NCBI GenBank assembly: GCA_904396495.1
Contig: CAJFOJ010000019.1
Coordinates: forward strand, 1 to 64,000
DNA: 64,000 nucleotides
Direction of reading: 5' to 3'
DNA from: an uncultured Oscillospiraceae bacterium
GTDB taxonomy: Bacteria > Bacillota > Clostridia > Oscillospirales > Ruminococcaceae
Shown here: piece after piece, positions 7,583 to 15,431 of the stretch
Layout of the letters: every line of letters starts with the position of its first letter
Position numbering within the stretch: position 1 is the stretch's first letter
The notes under the pieces: model-generated
The model's database searches: none
Told to the model about the DNA's origin: nothing
What the model saw: only the letters and a program-made list of their open reading frames with translations
Made by a program: the position numbers and the translations under genes

Positions 7583-8155
7583 ATGAAAATTTTATTGTTT
7601 TTTAGACACTTGGGAAGAAAATTTGTGGATTCCACGTTGGAATTCAAGCGCCTGCGTTCCTTAACCGGTATGGGATTACTGTTGGCCTTAAGTATTGTTC
7701 TCTCCTTTTTTACCGTTCAGGTGACTCCTTCCATCAAAGTCGGAGTGGGCTTTATTGTCACTGCGCTGCTGGGTATGATGTACGGCCCGGTGGCCGGAGG
7801 GATCGCTGCGGGAGCGGGGGATATTATCAAATACATCATTCAGCCGACGGGGCCCTTTTTTCCCGGCTATACCCTGAACGCCATTTTGGGCGGTGTTATT
7901 TACGGCTTGTTTTTCTACAAAATGAAGCCCAGCCTACCCAAAGCGATTGGAGCCAAAGTAACGGTCACTTTTTTTGTCAATATCGTTTTGGGCACTCTTT
8001 GGAATGCCATTCTTTATAACAAAGCCTTTTGGGGAATTTTGGGGGCGAGGGTCATCAAGAACCTCACGCTGCTTCCCATTGAGATTGCAATGTTGTTTGT
8101 TGTGTTGACTGTTGTGGTCAAAGTCGTGCAGCGGAGTAAATTGAAGGCAGTTTAA
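7583..8155 (+). CDS. folT: Folate family ECF transporter S component
   Basis: This membrane protein is the substrate-binding subunit of an energy-coupling-factor transporter that takes up folate. It has 190 residues with about six hydrophobic helices and the S-component motif TPSIKVGVGFI near residues 49-59, followed by GMMYGPVAGGIAAGAGD and FPGYTLNA. These match the FolT branch. The shared ATPase/T subunits (EcfA/A'/T) are not in this window. The upstream THF riboswitch independently supports the folate assignment. The start ATG at 7583 lies behind AGGAGG, which is sequestered in a hairpin. Confidence 0.9.
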   Translation: MKILLFFRHLGRKFVDSTLEFKRLRSLTGMGLLLALSIVLSFFTVQVTPSIKVGVGFIVTALLGMMYGPVAGGIAAGAGDIIKYIIQPTGPFFPGYTLNAILGGVIYGLFFYKMKPSLPKAIGAKVTVTFFVNIVLGTLWNAILYNKAFWGILGARVIKNLTLLPIEIAMLFVVLTVVVKVVQRSKLKAV

Positions 8156-8171
8156 TGCTTGTTTTCCATTT

Positions 8172-8195
8172 GCCGGTCGTTTGGGCCGGCTTTTT
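8172..8195 (+). terminator. Intrinsic terminator after folT
   Basis: The stem GCCGGTC/GGCCGGC-like (8172-8178 with 8184-8190, one G-T pair) is followed by five T residues and a T-rich stretch. Confidence 0.75.
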
Positions 8196-8276
8196 ATTTT
8201 TCTTTTAAAAAGGCTGTTTTTTAAGAGATAGACAAAAAAGAAATGGATTTTACATTATTCCATGGGGAAATTGCCA

Positions 8277-8305
8277 TTGACTTGTCGCTTTAAAGCTGCT
8301 ATACT
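8277..8305 (+). promoter_or_regulatory. Sigma-A promoter of tyrA
   Basis: TTGACT (8277-8282) and TATACT (8300-8305) with a 17-base spacer lie about 50 bases before the tyrA start. The -10 box sits inside a large inverted repeat, listed next. Confidence 0.85.
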
Positions 8306-8317
8306 TTAAAGCGACAA
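8282..8317. repeat. 14-bp perfect inverted repeat over the tyrA promoter, candidate operator
   Basis: TTGTCGCTTTAAAG (8282-8295) and CTTTAAAGCGACAA (8304-8317) are exact reverse complements with an 8-base centre that contains most of the -10 box. It could bind a dimeric repressor or fold as a short hairpin. No terminator-like T run follows. The binding protein is unknown. Confidence 0.7.
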
Positions 8318-8353
8318 AGAAAACATTGGGATCATAATGGAAAGGAAAGACCG

Positions 8354-9181
8354 ATGAAAATTGGTGTAGTTGGATTGGGGCTAATTGGAGGCTCCTTTTG
8401 CCGGGCGATCAAAGCGAAAACTCCCCATCAGTGTCTGGGGATGGATCGTGATATGGAAGTCGTAAAAGAAGCGCTGCAAGTCGGGGCTATCGATGAAATC
8501 CTAGAGATGCGAGACTTGCAAAACTGTGATTTGGTTATCGTTTGCCTCCATCCAAAGCAGACGATTGCTTTTTTGACCGAGCATGCGGGCGATTTTAGAC
8601 AGGGAGGAATCGTCATCGATGCCTGCGGCGTCAAGACCGAGGTCGTCAATGCGGTGGAAAAGCCGCTGAAAGAAAAGGGAGTAGCCTTTATCGGCGCTCA
8701 TCCCATGGCGGGGCGGGAATTTTCTGGCTTCGCTTACTCCCTGCCAAATTTGTACGAGGGGGCGAGTTTTATCATGACCCCTTTGCCGGACACGGATGCT
8801 GCCAAACTGGAAACAGTCAAAAAATTGGCAGAAGAGCTGGGCTTTTCTCGCATTGTCATCACCGATTGCCGTACTCATGATGAGACCATTGCCTTTACCT
8901 CTCAAATTGCCCATGTTATTTCTAACGCATACGTCAAAAGCCCCACGCTGCAAAACCAGAGCGGATTTTCAGCAGGGAGTTTCCAGGATTTAAGCCGGGT
9001 GGCAAAACTCAACGAGGATATGTGGACGGATTTATTTCTGATGAATCGTGAGCCGCTTTTGTTTGAACTGGATACCCTCCTTGAACATTTGTGGGAATAC
9101 CGGGAGGCGCTTGAGCAAAAAGACGCAGCAGGTCTCCGGGACCTGCTGCGAGACGGCCGGATTTTAAAGGAAAACGCATAA
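8354..9181 (+). CDS. tyrA: Prephenate dehydrogenase
   Basis: Catalyses the oxidative decarboxylation of prephenate to 4-hydroxyphenylpyruvate, the tyrosine branch of aromatic amino acid synthesis, using NAD(P). The 275-residue protein starts with the Rossmann motif GVVGLGLIGGSF. It contains GAHPMAGRE with the catalytic/substrate-binding residues, THDETIAFTSQIAH, and the all-helical C-terminal domain. There is no chorismate mutase or ACT domain in this polypeptide. A chorismate mutase fused to an acetyltransferase is encoded directly opposite on the other strand. Translation starts at the ATG at 8354 after AAAGGA. Confidence 0.95.
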   Translation: MKIGVVGLGLIGGSFCRAIKAKTPHQCLGMDRDMEVVKEALQVGAIDEILEMRDLQNCDLVIVCLHPKQTIAFLTEHAGDFRQGGIVIDACGVKTEVVNAVEKPLKEKGVAFIGAHPMAGREFSGFAYSLPNLYEGASFIMTPLPDTDAAKLETVKKLAEELGFSRIVITDCRTHDETIAFTSQIAHVISNAYVKSPTLQNQSGFSAGSFQDLSRVAKLNEDMWTDLFLMNREPLLFELDTLLEHLWEYREALEQKDAAGLRDLLRDGRILKENA

Positions 9182-9211
9182 AAAGGAACGGACAAGAATC
9201 CGTTCCTTTTT
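9180..9211. terminator. Bidirectional terminator between tyrA and the chorismate mutase fusion gene
   Basis: The arms AAAAGGAACGGA (9181-9192) and TCCGTTCCTTTT (9199-9210) pair perfectly, with A and T flanks on both sides. It overlaps the tyrA stop codon and lies 5 bases from the end of the convergent gene. Confidence 0.85.
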
Positions 9212-9215
9212 GCTG

Positions 9216-10010
9216 TCAGTGAGATAAATTCCCGGATAGGGGCAATCCATAAACCAGTAATGCACTATCTCCATCATCAGAAGTCAAAGTTTTTAACAGG
9301 TGGAACCCCGCTTTCTCTAAAACGTGGCACGAGGCAGTGTGGTCGGCCACCACATAAGCCAGCAGGTGATTTGCTCCCATAAAGCGGGGGGCCATGTCTC
9401 GGGCGGCGGAGAGAAGTTCAAAGGCATAGCCTTGGTTCCAGCTGTCCGGCGCCAAAAACAGGCTGATGTCCGCGGCGGCAGGGATATCTTCTGATATTTT
9501 GAGAGCAAAGACTCCGACAAACTCACCGGTTCGCGCCAATAAAACTTTATAGGACAGGTTCCCCGGTTTGCAGTAGCTTGTGATGAGACGCCGGGTTTCT
9601 TGTACCGTGCTGTGGGTGTCAAACCGCATGTATTTGGTGACTTCCGGATTGGAGGTCAGGGAAAAAACCGGTTCGGCGTCTTCGGGGGATAGAGGTAACA
9701 GCAAAAGCCGCTCCGTTTTGACGGGAGGGACAGGAGTGGAGGGGACTTCTCCCACAATGGACTGCTGATAGTTTCTGCTCAAATTCAGCAGAGTATTGAA
9801 AAACTCCAGGTCGTAGTCAGCAAACTCTTCCAGGGCGTTTTCTTTGACCCATTCGAGAATTTCCACCTCCCGGGCGGGGACAAAGATGTCTAAATGATGT
9901 TCTTTTTTGTATGCCGCCACCTGTCCGCAAAGCTGCATCCGCTGCTCAAATAGGCGCAGCAGCTCTTCGTTGAGCGCGTTAATTTGTGTTCGGATTTCAT
10001 CCAGTTCCAT
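9216..10010 (-). CDS. Chorismate mutase (AroQ type)-GNAT acetyltransferase fusion
   Basis: This is a 264-residue two-domain protein. Residues 1-85 form an AroQ-type all-helical chorismate mutase, converting chorismate to prephenate. Arg7, Arg24, Lys35, Arg47 and Glu48 align with the arginine/lysine/glutamate active-site set of E. coli chorismate mutase. After a Pro/Val-rich linker (about 87-97) comes a RimJ/RimL-like GNAT domain (about 98-264) with TERLLLLPLSPEDAEPVF at its start and the NQGYAFELL acetyl-CoA loop. The acceptor of the acetyl group is unknown. It faces tyrA, whose substrate is the mutase product. The ATG at 10010 follows AAGGAAG. Confidence 0.85.
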   Translation of the reverse strand: MELDEIRTQINALNEELLRLFEQRMQLCGQVAAYKKEHHLDIFVPAREVEILEWVKENALEEFADYDLEFFNTLLNLSRNYQQSIVGEVPSTPVPPVKTERLLLLPLSPEDAEPVFSLTSNPEVTKYMRFDTHSTVQETRRLITSYCKPGNLSYKVLLARTGEFVGVFALKISEDIPAAADISLFLAPDSWNQGYAFELLSAARDMAPRFMGANHLLAYVVADHTASCHVLEKAGFHLLKTLTSDDGDSALLVYGLPLSGNLSH

Positions 10011-10065
10011 GATACACTTCCTTATAAATGATGAATCGAGAGGTAGAGATAGCTGTTTTATAGAG

Positions 10066-12267
10066 TTAGAAACAGAGCTTTATCAGCGCATAGCCTGAGA
10101 ACAGATCAGCCGGGACGGTTATTTCATATTTTTGGTCACCTTTTTTGCAAATGGGGATTTCTTTTTCCCCGTCCATTTCAGGAGAGGCAATGATTGCTTT
10201 GCAGTTTGCTCCCAACTCCACCTGCTCCAGTTTGACGGTCAGTTGCGGGAGCAGTTTTCTCTGGGGATCGGTATCCACAAACTGAGGAATAGTCTCGTCA
10301 ATATCAACATAGCTATCGTTTTTTGAGACCATACCGGTTGTGTTGACCAAATGAAGGGCCATACCAGAATTTACCCGGTACAAAGTGGGGATGATGTCTT
10401 CCGCACTCTCAACCGTTACCCTTCTGCCGGCCAACAGAGCGACCATCCCGCCGTTTTCCTGTTTCATGACATCAATTTGCGACCCGTCAGCAAACGTTTT
10501 GCCATTTTCGTTTTTCCAGATAGCGGGCTGAATGGGATTGCTGCCGGTCTCACCGGAGAAGAGGATGACCTTTCCCTTGCCGACGTTCTCGATGACTCCG
10601 GCACAAAAGCCGTCTTTTGTCGTGGCAAACGGGGTACCAGCCACTTCCGAAACAATATGGTACACCAAGGCCTTTTTAAGCTCCAATGTTTCACCGTTAT
10701 AGCGCACTGTAACTGGTGTTTGGGCGTAGAGGGGTCTTGTTTGAGACCGCATTCCGAGAATTTTAAGGGCTGTGTTTAAATCACGGCGCTGGTAGGTGTC
10801 ATTTTTCTCTGCAAAGACGCCGGATATGTAAAGGGTGCCACCCTTCTGAACGTATTCCCGCAGCTTTAACAGCTCTGCGTGATCCATGGCCTCCACGCTG
10901 ATTACCGCAATCGTCTTTTGTTCCAAAAGGGTTTCGACACTGTCCTCTTCAAAGACCATGTCACACGCGATGCCGGATACGTAGGCGGATTCAATATAGC
11001 TCATCAGAGGTTTCATAAACTTTCTGGGAGCGTCATGATCGCAGTAATCACGGGTCTTTTTAGAAAAGTAAAAGGAAATGTCACTGATTTTCTGAGGCTC
11101 GAAATAAAACGCTTCGTTTTTCTTCTCAAAAGTTCTATAATCTTTGTCGTAAAGGGCAGAATTCTTGTTGTCAGTGCCGGTAAAAAGCTGCCCCCAGGAA
11201 CGGGATAGAGCCCACCCCGCATAGGTGCTGTCCTTGGTGGATGGATACATCAGCGCCATGGAGGGGACGTTGTAGCGGCGGGCAAGGGCATAGCGGTGCA
11301 CTGCTTCGCCGGCAAAGCAGACATAGGATTCCCGGATAATGCCGCAGCACTCCTGGAAGATGTAGTCCCAGAGGGGAGCGCCTCCCTCAAAGCCGTAGCA
11401 GGTGGTGTCAAAGGGCAGTACCTCGGCACAATAGGCGGGGCGCATCGGGTCAAAGCCCAGGCTTTTATAGAATTCGTCCAGCCTGAAGTGGAAATCCGAA
11501 CTGCTTTTTTTCTTAAACTTTTTCCATGCAATATAGGCGGAATCGTCGTAATTCTCGTAGAAGGCCGCCCAATTTTCCGGCGAGGGAAGTTCATAGCCCG
11601 TTTCATTTCTGAATTTTTCTCGGCAGTACTGACAGGTACAAGCAGTGCCGCCTCCAAACCACTGGACATCGTCATTCATCATTCCGTCGACGCCGGTGGC
11701 GATAATTTTTGCCAGGTGTTCTTTATAGGAGGTTTCATAGGCCGGATGGTTAAAGCAGTGGGCATTGCCGTTATAATGCTTGAAAATCCAGTCCATGTTT
11801 TTGCCTTCGGTGTGGATATAAGAACTAAGTGCTTTCTTCCCCGTGCTTCCGTCTATCTGGGCAAAATCGTCCATCCGTGCTCCACCCAAAACGGGATTTG
11901 ACTGGGACGTTTCACGAAAGTTGGGGAAGAGATATAGATCCTGATGAGCTTTCCGCGCCATCATATCCTCCCAGTCTTTTTCCTGCAACGGCTCATAGGT
12001 CAAATGGGTGCTGTGGTGTTCGATCACCTTGATTCCGTGCTTGTGAAAGGCTTTCACCACTTTGCCGATCATTGCGACAATATCGTCCCAATAGGCCCAG
12101 AAGGAATAGCGAAAATGAGTGCCGAATAGGATGATGGTTGTAATGCCATTTTCCTTATATTTTTTCGCGTCTTCTTCGAATTGTTCTTCGTCCCATTGAA
12201 ATACTTTTTCCGCTCCGTACCAATACCAGCCGAATCGTTCGTTCCATGTATCATAACCTGTTGCCAT
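10066..12267 (-). CDS. Large glycoside-hydrolase-like protein with beta-galactosidase-type trimerisation domain
   Basis: The 733-residue protein has no signal peptide, so it should be cytoplasmic. The N-terminal 350 residues look like a TIM-barrel glycosidase: an early FGTHFRYSFWAYW segment, GIKVIEHHSTH, then GVDGMMNDDVQWFGGG and a possible zinc-type cluster CTCQYCREKF. Residues of about 400-600 resemble the beta-galactosidase trimerisation (GATase-like) domain (EYVQKGGTLYISGVF). The C-terminal part is beta-rich. I cannot name the family or substrate with confidence; GH42-like or one of the unassigned GHL families is the best guess. It is monocistronic, with its own promoter at 12318-12346. 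Confidence 0.6.
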   Translation of the reverse strand: MATGYDTWNERFGWYWYGAEKVFQWDEEQFEEDAKKYKENGITTIILFGTHFRYSFWAYWDDIVAMIGKVVKAFHKHGIKVIEHHSTHLTYEPLQEKDWEDMMARKAHQDLYLFPNFRETSQSNPVLGGARMDDFAQIDGSTGKKALSSYIHTEGKNMDWIFKHYNGNAHCFNHPAYETSYKEHLAKIIATGVDGMMNDDVQWFGGGTACTCQYCREKFRNETGYELPSPENWAAFYENYDDSAYIAWKKFKKKSSSDFHFRLDEFYKSLGFDPMRPAYCAEVLPFDTTCYGFEGGAPLWDYIFQECCGIIRESYVCFAGEAVHRYALARRYNVPSMALMYPSTKDSTYAGWALSRSWGQLFTGTDNKNSALYDKDYRTFEKKNEAFYFEPQKISDISFYFSKKTRDYCDHDAPRKFMKPLMSYIESAYVSGIACDMVFEEDSVETLLEQKTIAVISVEAMDHAELLKLREYVQKGGTLYISGVFAEKNDTYQRRDLNTALKILGMRSQTRPLYAQTPVTVRYNGETLELKKALVYHIVSEVAGTPFATTKDGFCAGVIENVGKGKVILFSGETGSNPIQPAIWKNENGKTFADGSQIDVMKQENGGMVALLAGRRVTVESAEDIIPTLYRVNSGMALHLVNTTGMVSKNDSYVDIDETIPQFVDTDPQRKLLPQLTVKLEQVELGANCKAIIASPEMDGEKEIPICKKGDQKYEITVPADLFSGYALIKLCF

Positions 12268-12317
12268 TTTTAATCCACGCCCCTTACTAGCAATTTATAT
12301 TTGGGTTTGTCTAGTAG

Positions 12318-12346
12318 AAGATAGCATACTCAGAATCATATGTCAA
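12318..12346 (-). promoter_or_regulatory. Promoter of the glycoside-hydrolase-like gene
   Basis: On the minus strand, TTGACA (12346-12341) and TATCTT (12323-12318) are separated by 17 bases, about 50 bases upstream of the start codon. Confidence 0.55.
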
Positions 12347-12408
12347 TGCTTAATCTCCACAAAAATACAGTGTATTTTTAGGGGATAAAAATTAAGGGAA
12401 AGATAGAA

Positions 12409-12444
12409 AAAATGGAGCGTGCTTTTTAAAGCACGCTCCATTTT
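12409..12444 (-). terminator. Intrinsic terminator of ppdK
   Basis: A 17-bp perfect stem (12409-12425 with 12428-12444, core TGGAGCGTGC) has an A/T-rich base and lies 18 bases beyond the ppdK stop. Confidence 0.9.
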
Positions 12445-12461
12445 ATGCCATAGTCATCTGA

Positions 12462-15092
12462 TTACTTAGACGCTTTAATAGCAGCCTGAGCGGCAGCCAG
12501 ACGGGCGATCGGAACACGGAAGGGAGAACAGGAAACGTAATCCAAACCGATGTTGTGGCAGAACTCAACGGAAACGGGGTCGCCGCCGTGCTCACCGCAG
12601 ATACCGCAGTGAAGGTCGGGGCGAGCTTCTTTGCCGAGTTTAACAGCCATCTTCATCAATTTACCTACACCGTTCTGATCCAGTTTTGCGAAAGGATCAT
12701 TTTCGTAAATCTTTTTATCGTAGTAAGCGGTGAGGAATTTACCGGCGTCATCGCGGCTGAAACCGAAGGTCATCTGAGTCAAGTCGTTGGTACCAAAGCA
12801 GAAGAACTCAGCCTCAGTGGCGATTTCATCAGCGGTCAAGCAAGCTCTCGGAATTTCCATCATGGTGCCGACTTCGTATTTGAGATCAGCACCTGCTGCG
12901 GCGATTTCCGCATCGGCAGTGGCGACTACGATGTCTTTCACGTATTTCAGCTCTTTTACTTCGCCGGTCAATGGAATCATGATCTCGGGAACGATGTTCC
13001 AATCAGGATGCGCTTTCTTCACGTTGATAGCAGCGCGGATGACAGCAGAAGTCTGCATTTTTGCGATCTCAGGGTAAGTTACCGCCAGACGGCAGCCACG
13101 ATGGCCCATCATGGGGTTGAACTCATGGAGGCCGGCGATAATATTCTTGATATCCTCCACGGATTTGCCCTGCGCTTTTGCGAGAGCGGCGATGTCAGCT
13201 TCCTCGGTGGGAACAAACTCATGGAGAGGGGGATCGAGGAAACGGATGCAAACAGGATTGCCTTCCAAAGCCTCGTAGAGTTTTTCAAAGTCGCCCTGCT
13301 GATAGGGGAGGATCTTTGCGAGAGCAGTTTCTCTTTCCTCAGCGGTATCAGCGCAGATCATTTCACGGAAAGCAGCGATTCTCTCTGCTTCGAAGAACAT
13401 GTGCTCAGTACGGCAGAGGCCGATGCCCTCAGCGCCCAACTCTCTTGCTTTTTTCGCGTCAGCAGGAGTATCGGCGTTGGTGCGAACTTTTAAGGTTCTG
13501 AACTCATCGGCCCAAGTCATGATGCGGCCGAATTCGCCAGCGATCTCAGCGTCAACAGTGGGGATGATACCATCGTAGATATTACCGGTAGAACCGTCGA
13601 TGGAGATGTAATCGCCTTCATGGAAGGTTTTACCGCCCAGGGTAAACTGTTTGTTTGCTTCATCCATAATGATGTCGCCACAGCCGGATACACAGCAAGT
13701 ACCCATACCACGGGCGACAACGGCAGCGTGAGAAGTCATACCGCCGCGAACAGTGAGGATACCCTGAGAAGCCTTCATACCGGTGATATCTTCGGGAGAA
13801 GTCTCCAAACGGACGAGGACAACTTTTTCGCCTCTTGCGTTCCAAGTTTCTGCGTCTTCAGCGGTGAATACAGCTCTACCGCAGGCAGCTCCGGGAGAAG
13901 CGCCCAAGCCCTTACCCATAGGAGTAGCAGCTTTCAAAGCTTTGGCGTCAAACTGAGGATGGAGCAGAGTGTCCAGGTTACGGGGATCAATCATGGCAAC
14001 GGCCTGTTTTTTGTCGATCATGCCTTCGTCTACCAGGTCGCAGGCGATTTTAAGAGCAGCTTTCGCGGTTCTCTTACCATTTCTGGTCTGGAGCATGAAA
14101 AGTTTGCCGTGTTCAACAGTGAACTCCATGTCCTGCATATCTCTGTAATGGTCTTCCAAAGTGGCGCAAACTTCTTTGAACTGTTTGAAAGCTTCTGGGA
14201 ATTTTTCAGCCATTTCCGCGATAGGCATAGGGGTACGAACGCCGGCAACAACGTCTTCGCCCTGTGCGTTGGTGAGGAACTCACCCATCAGGCCGGGTTC
14301 ACCGGTGGCGGGGTCACGGGTAAATGCAACACCGGTACCGCAATCGTCGCCCATGTTACCGAATGCCATCATCTGTACGTTGACAGCGGTACCCCAAGAA
14401 TAAGGAATATCATTGTCACGACGATATACGTTTGCACGGGGGTTATCCCAAGAGCGGAATACTGCCTCGACCGCGCCCATGAGCTGCTCTTTGGGATCAG
14501 AGGGGAAGTCCTGGCCGATTTTTGCTTTGTATTCAGCTTTAAACTGACCTGCAAGAGTTTTGAGGTCTTCGGCCGTCAATTCGACGTCCTGTGTAACGCC
14601 TTTTTCCGCTTTCATCTTATCGATGAGTTCTTCGAAGTATTTTTTACCGACTTCCATCACAACGTCGGAGTACATCTGGATAAATCTTCTGTAGCAGTCC
14701 CAAGCCCAACGGGGGTTGCCGGACATTTCGGCCATCACTTCGACAACTTCTTCGTTCAGACCCAAGTTCAAGATGGTATCCATCATACCGGGCATAGAAG
14801 CGCGGGCGCCGGAACGAACGGAGACAAGGAGGGGATTTTGCTTATCACCGAATTTTTTGCCGGTGATGTTTTCCAACTTGTCGATGTATTCCATGATCTG
14901 AGCCTGAATATCATCGTTGATTTTTCTGCCGTCTTCATAATACTGGGTGCAAGCCTCTGTTGTAACGGTGAAGCCTTGAGGAACGGGAAGGCCAATATGG
15001 GTCATTTCCGCCAAGTTTGCACCTTTACCGCCGAGAAGCTCACGCATGTTTGCATTACCTTCCGAGAACAGGTAAACATACTTTTTCTGCAT
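12462..15092 (-). CDS. ppdK: Pyruvate, phosphate dikinase
   Basis: Interconverts pyruvate + ATP + Pi and phosphoenolpyruvate + AMP + PPi in the cytoplasm; in anaerobic Clostridia it often runs toward ATP/pyruvate or replaces pyruvate kinase. The 876-residue length is normal. In order the protein shows an ATP-grasp N-terminal domain (SEGNANMRELLGGKGANL), the phosphohistidine domain with catalytic His in GGMTSHAAVVARGMG, and the PEP-utilising TIM barrel (GLCRTEHMFF, FGTNDLTQMTFGFSRDD). The barrel also carries the catalytic Cys region HCGICGEHGGDP. The ATG at 15092 is preceded by GGAGG. It is a single-gene transcript. A 505-residue open frame on the opposite strand is a coding shadow. Confidence 0.97.
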   Translation of the reverse strand: MQKKYVYLFSEGNANMRELLGGKGANLAEMTHIGLPVPQGFTVTTEACTQYYEDGRKINDDIQAQIMEYIDKLENITGKKFGDKQNPLLVSVRSGARASMPGMMDTILNLGLNEEVVEVMAEMSGNPRWAWDCYRRFIQMYSDVVMEVGKKYFEELIDKMKAEKGVTQDVELTAEDLKTLAGQFKAEYKAKIGQDFPSDPKEQLMGAVEAVFRSWDNPRANVYRRDNDIPYSWGTAVNVQMMAFGNMGDDCGTGVAFTRDPATGEPGLMGEFLTNAQGEDVVAGVRTPMPIAEMAEKFPEAFKQFKEVCATLEDHYRDMQDMEFTVEHGKLFMLQTRNGKRTAKAALKIACDLVDEGMIDKKQAVAMIDPRNLDTLLHPQFDAKALKAATPMGKGLGASPGAACGRAVFTAEDAETWNARGEKVVLVRLETSPEDITGMKASQGILTVRGGMTSHAAVVARGMGTCCVSGCGDIIMDEANKQFTLGGKTFHEGDYISIDGSTGNIYDGIIPTVDAEIAGEFGRIMTWADEFRTLKVRTNADTPADAKKARELGAEGIGLCRTEHMFFEAERIAAFREMICADTAEERETALAKILPYQQGDFEKLYEALEGNPVCIRFLDPPLHEFVPTEEADIAALAKAQGKSVEDIKNIIAGLHEFNPMMGHRGCRLAVTYPEIAKMQTSAVIRAAINVKKAHPDWNIVPEIMIPLTGEVKELKYVKDIVVATADAEIAAAGADLKYEVGTMMEIPRACLTADEIATEAEFFCFGTNDLTQMTFGFSRDDAGKFLTAYYDKKIYENDPFAKLDQNGVGKLMKMAVKLGKEARPDLHCGICGEHGGDPVSVEFCHNIGLDYVSCSPFRVPIARLAAAQAAIKASK

Positions 15093-15253
15093 TACTATCT
15101 ACCTCCAAAATTTTATACACAATTACAAGTCCGCTGACAGCATTTCTCAAAGAGGGAAAAGGCCGGCGAACAAGAACGGTTTCACCATATAGAAATTTTG
15201 TCAGGAAAAAGCCAAATTATGCAATTTAAGGAGCTTTTTTCCATTCCTGTACC

Positions 15254-15282
15254 ATTATAACAAATATAATTGCATTTTTCCA
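15254..15282 (-). promoter_or_regulatory. Putative ppdK promoter
   Basis: On the minus strand a perfect TATAAT (15259-15254) has a weak -35, TGGAAA (15282-15277), at 17 bases. It leaves an untranslated leader of roughly 150 bases. The whole 338-base interval 15093-15431 also has to hold the plus-strand promoter of the next gene, for which only a weak TAATAT near 15375 is visible. Confidence 0.5.
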
Positions 15283-15431
15283 GTGTTCTTAAAAATTTAT
15301 TTTTTTTTTCACAAATACCTATAATTTTGAACATTTTTGGCTCTCTACTTTACAAACCGCATAAAAATTGGGATAATATAGAGGTAAAATGGCTTATGAA
15401 ACCGCTATGCCAGAGAAGGAGGAAACTTTTG

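Noticed and set aside
12555-13493. A 312-codon plus-strand frame opposite the ppdK C-terminal half
   Set aside because: Coding shadow of ppdK; composition follows the reverse complement of its codons.
13620-15137. A 505-codon open frame on the plus strand opposite ppdK
   Set aside because: It is the mirror image of a very long, unmistakable ppdK gene with strong codon bias; it has no ribosome-binding site or recognisable motif.
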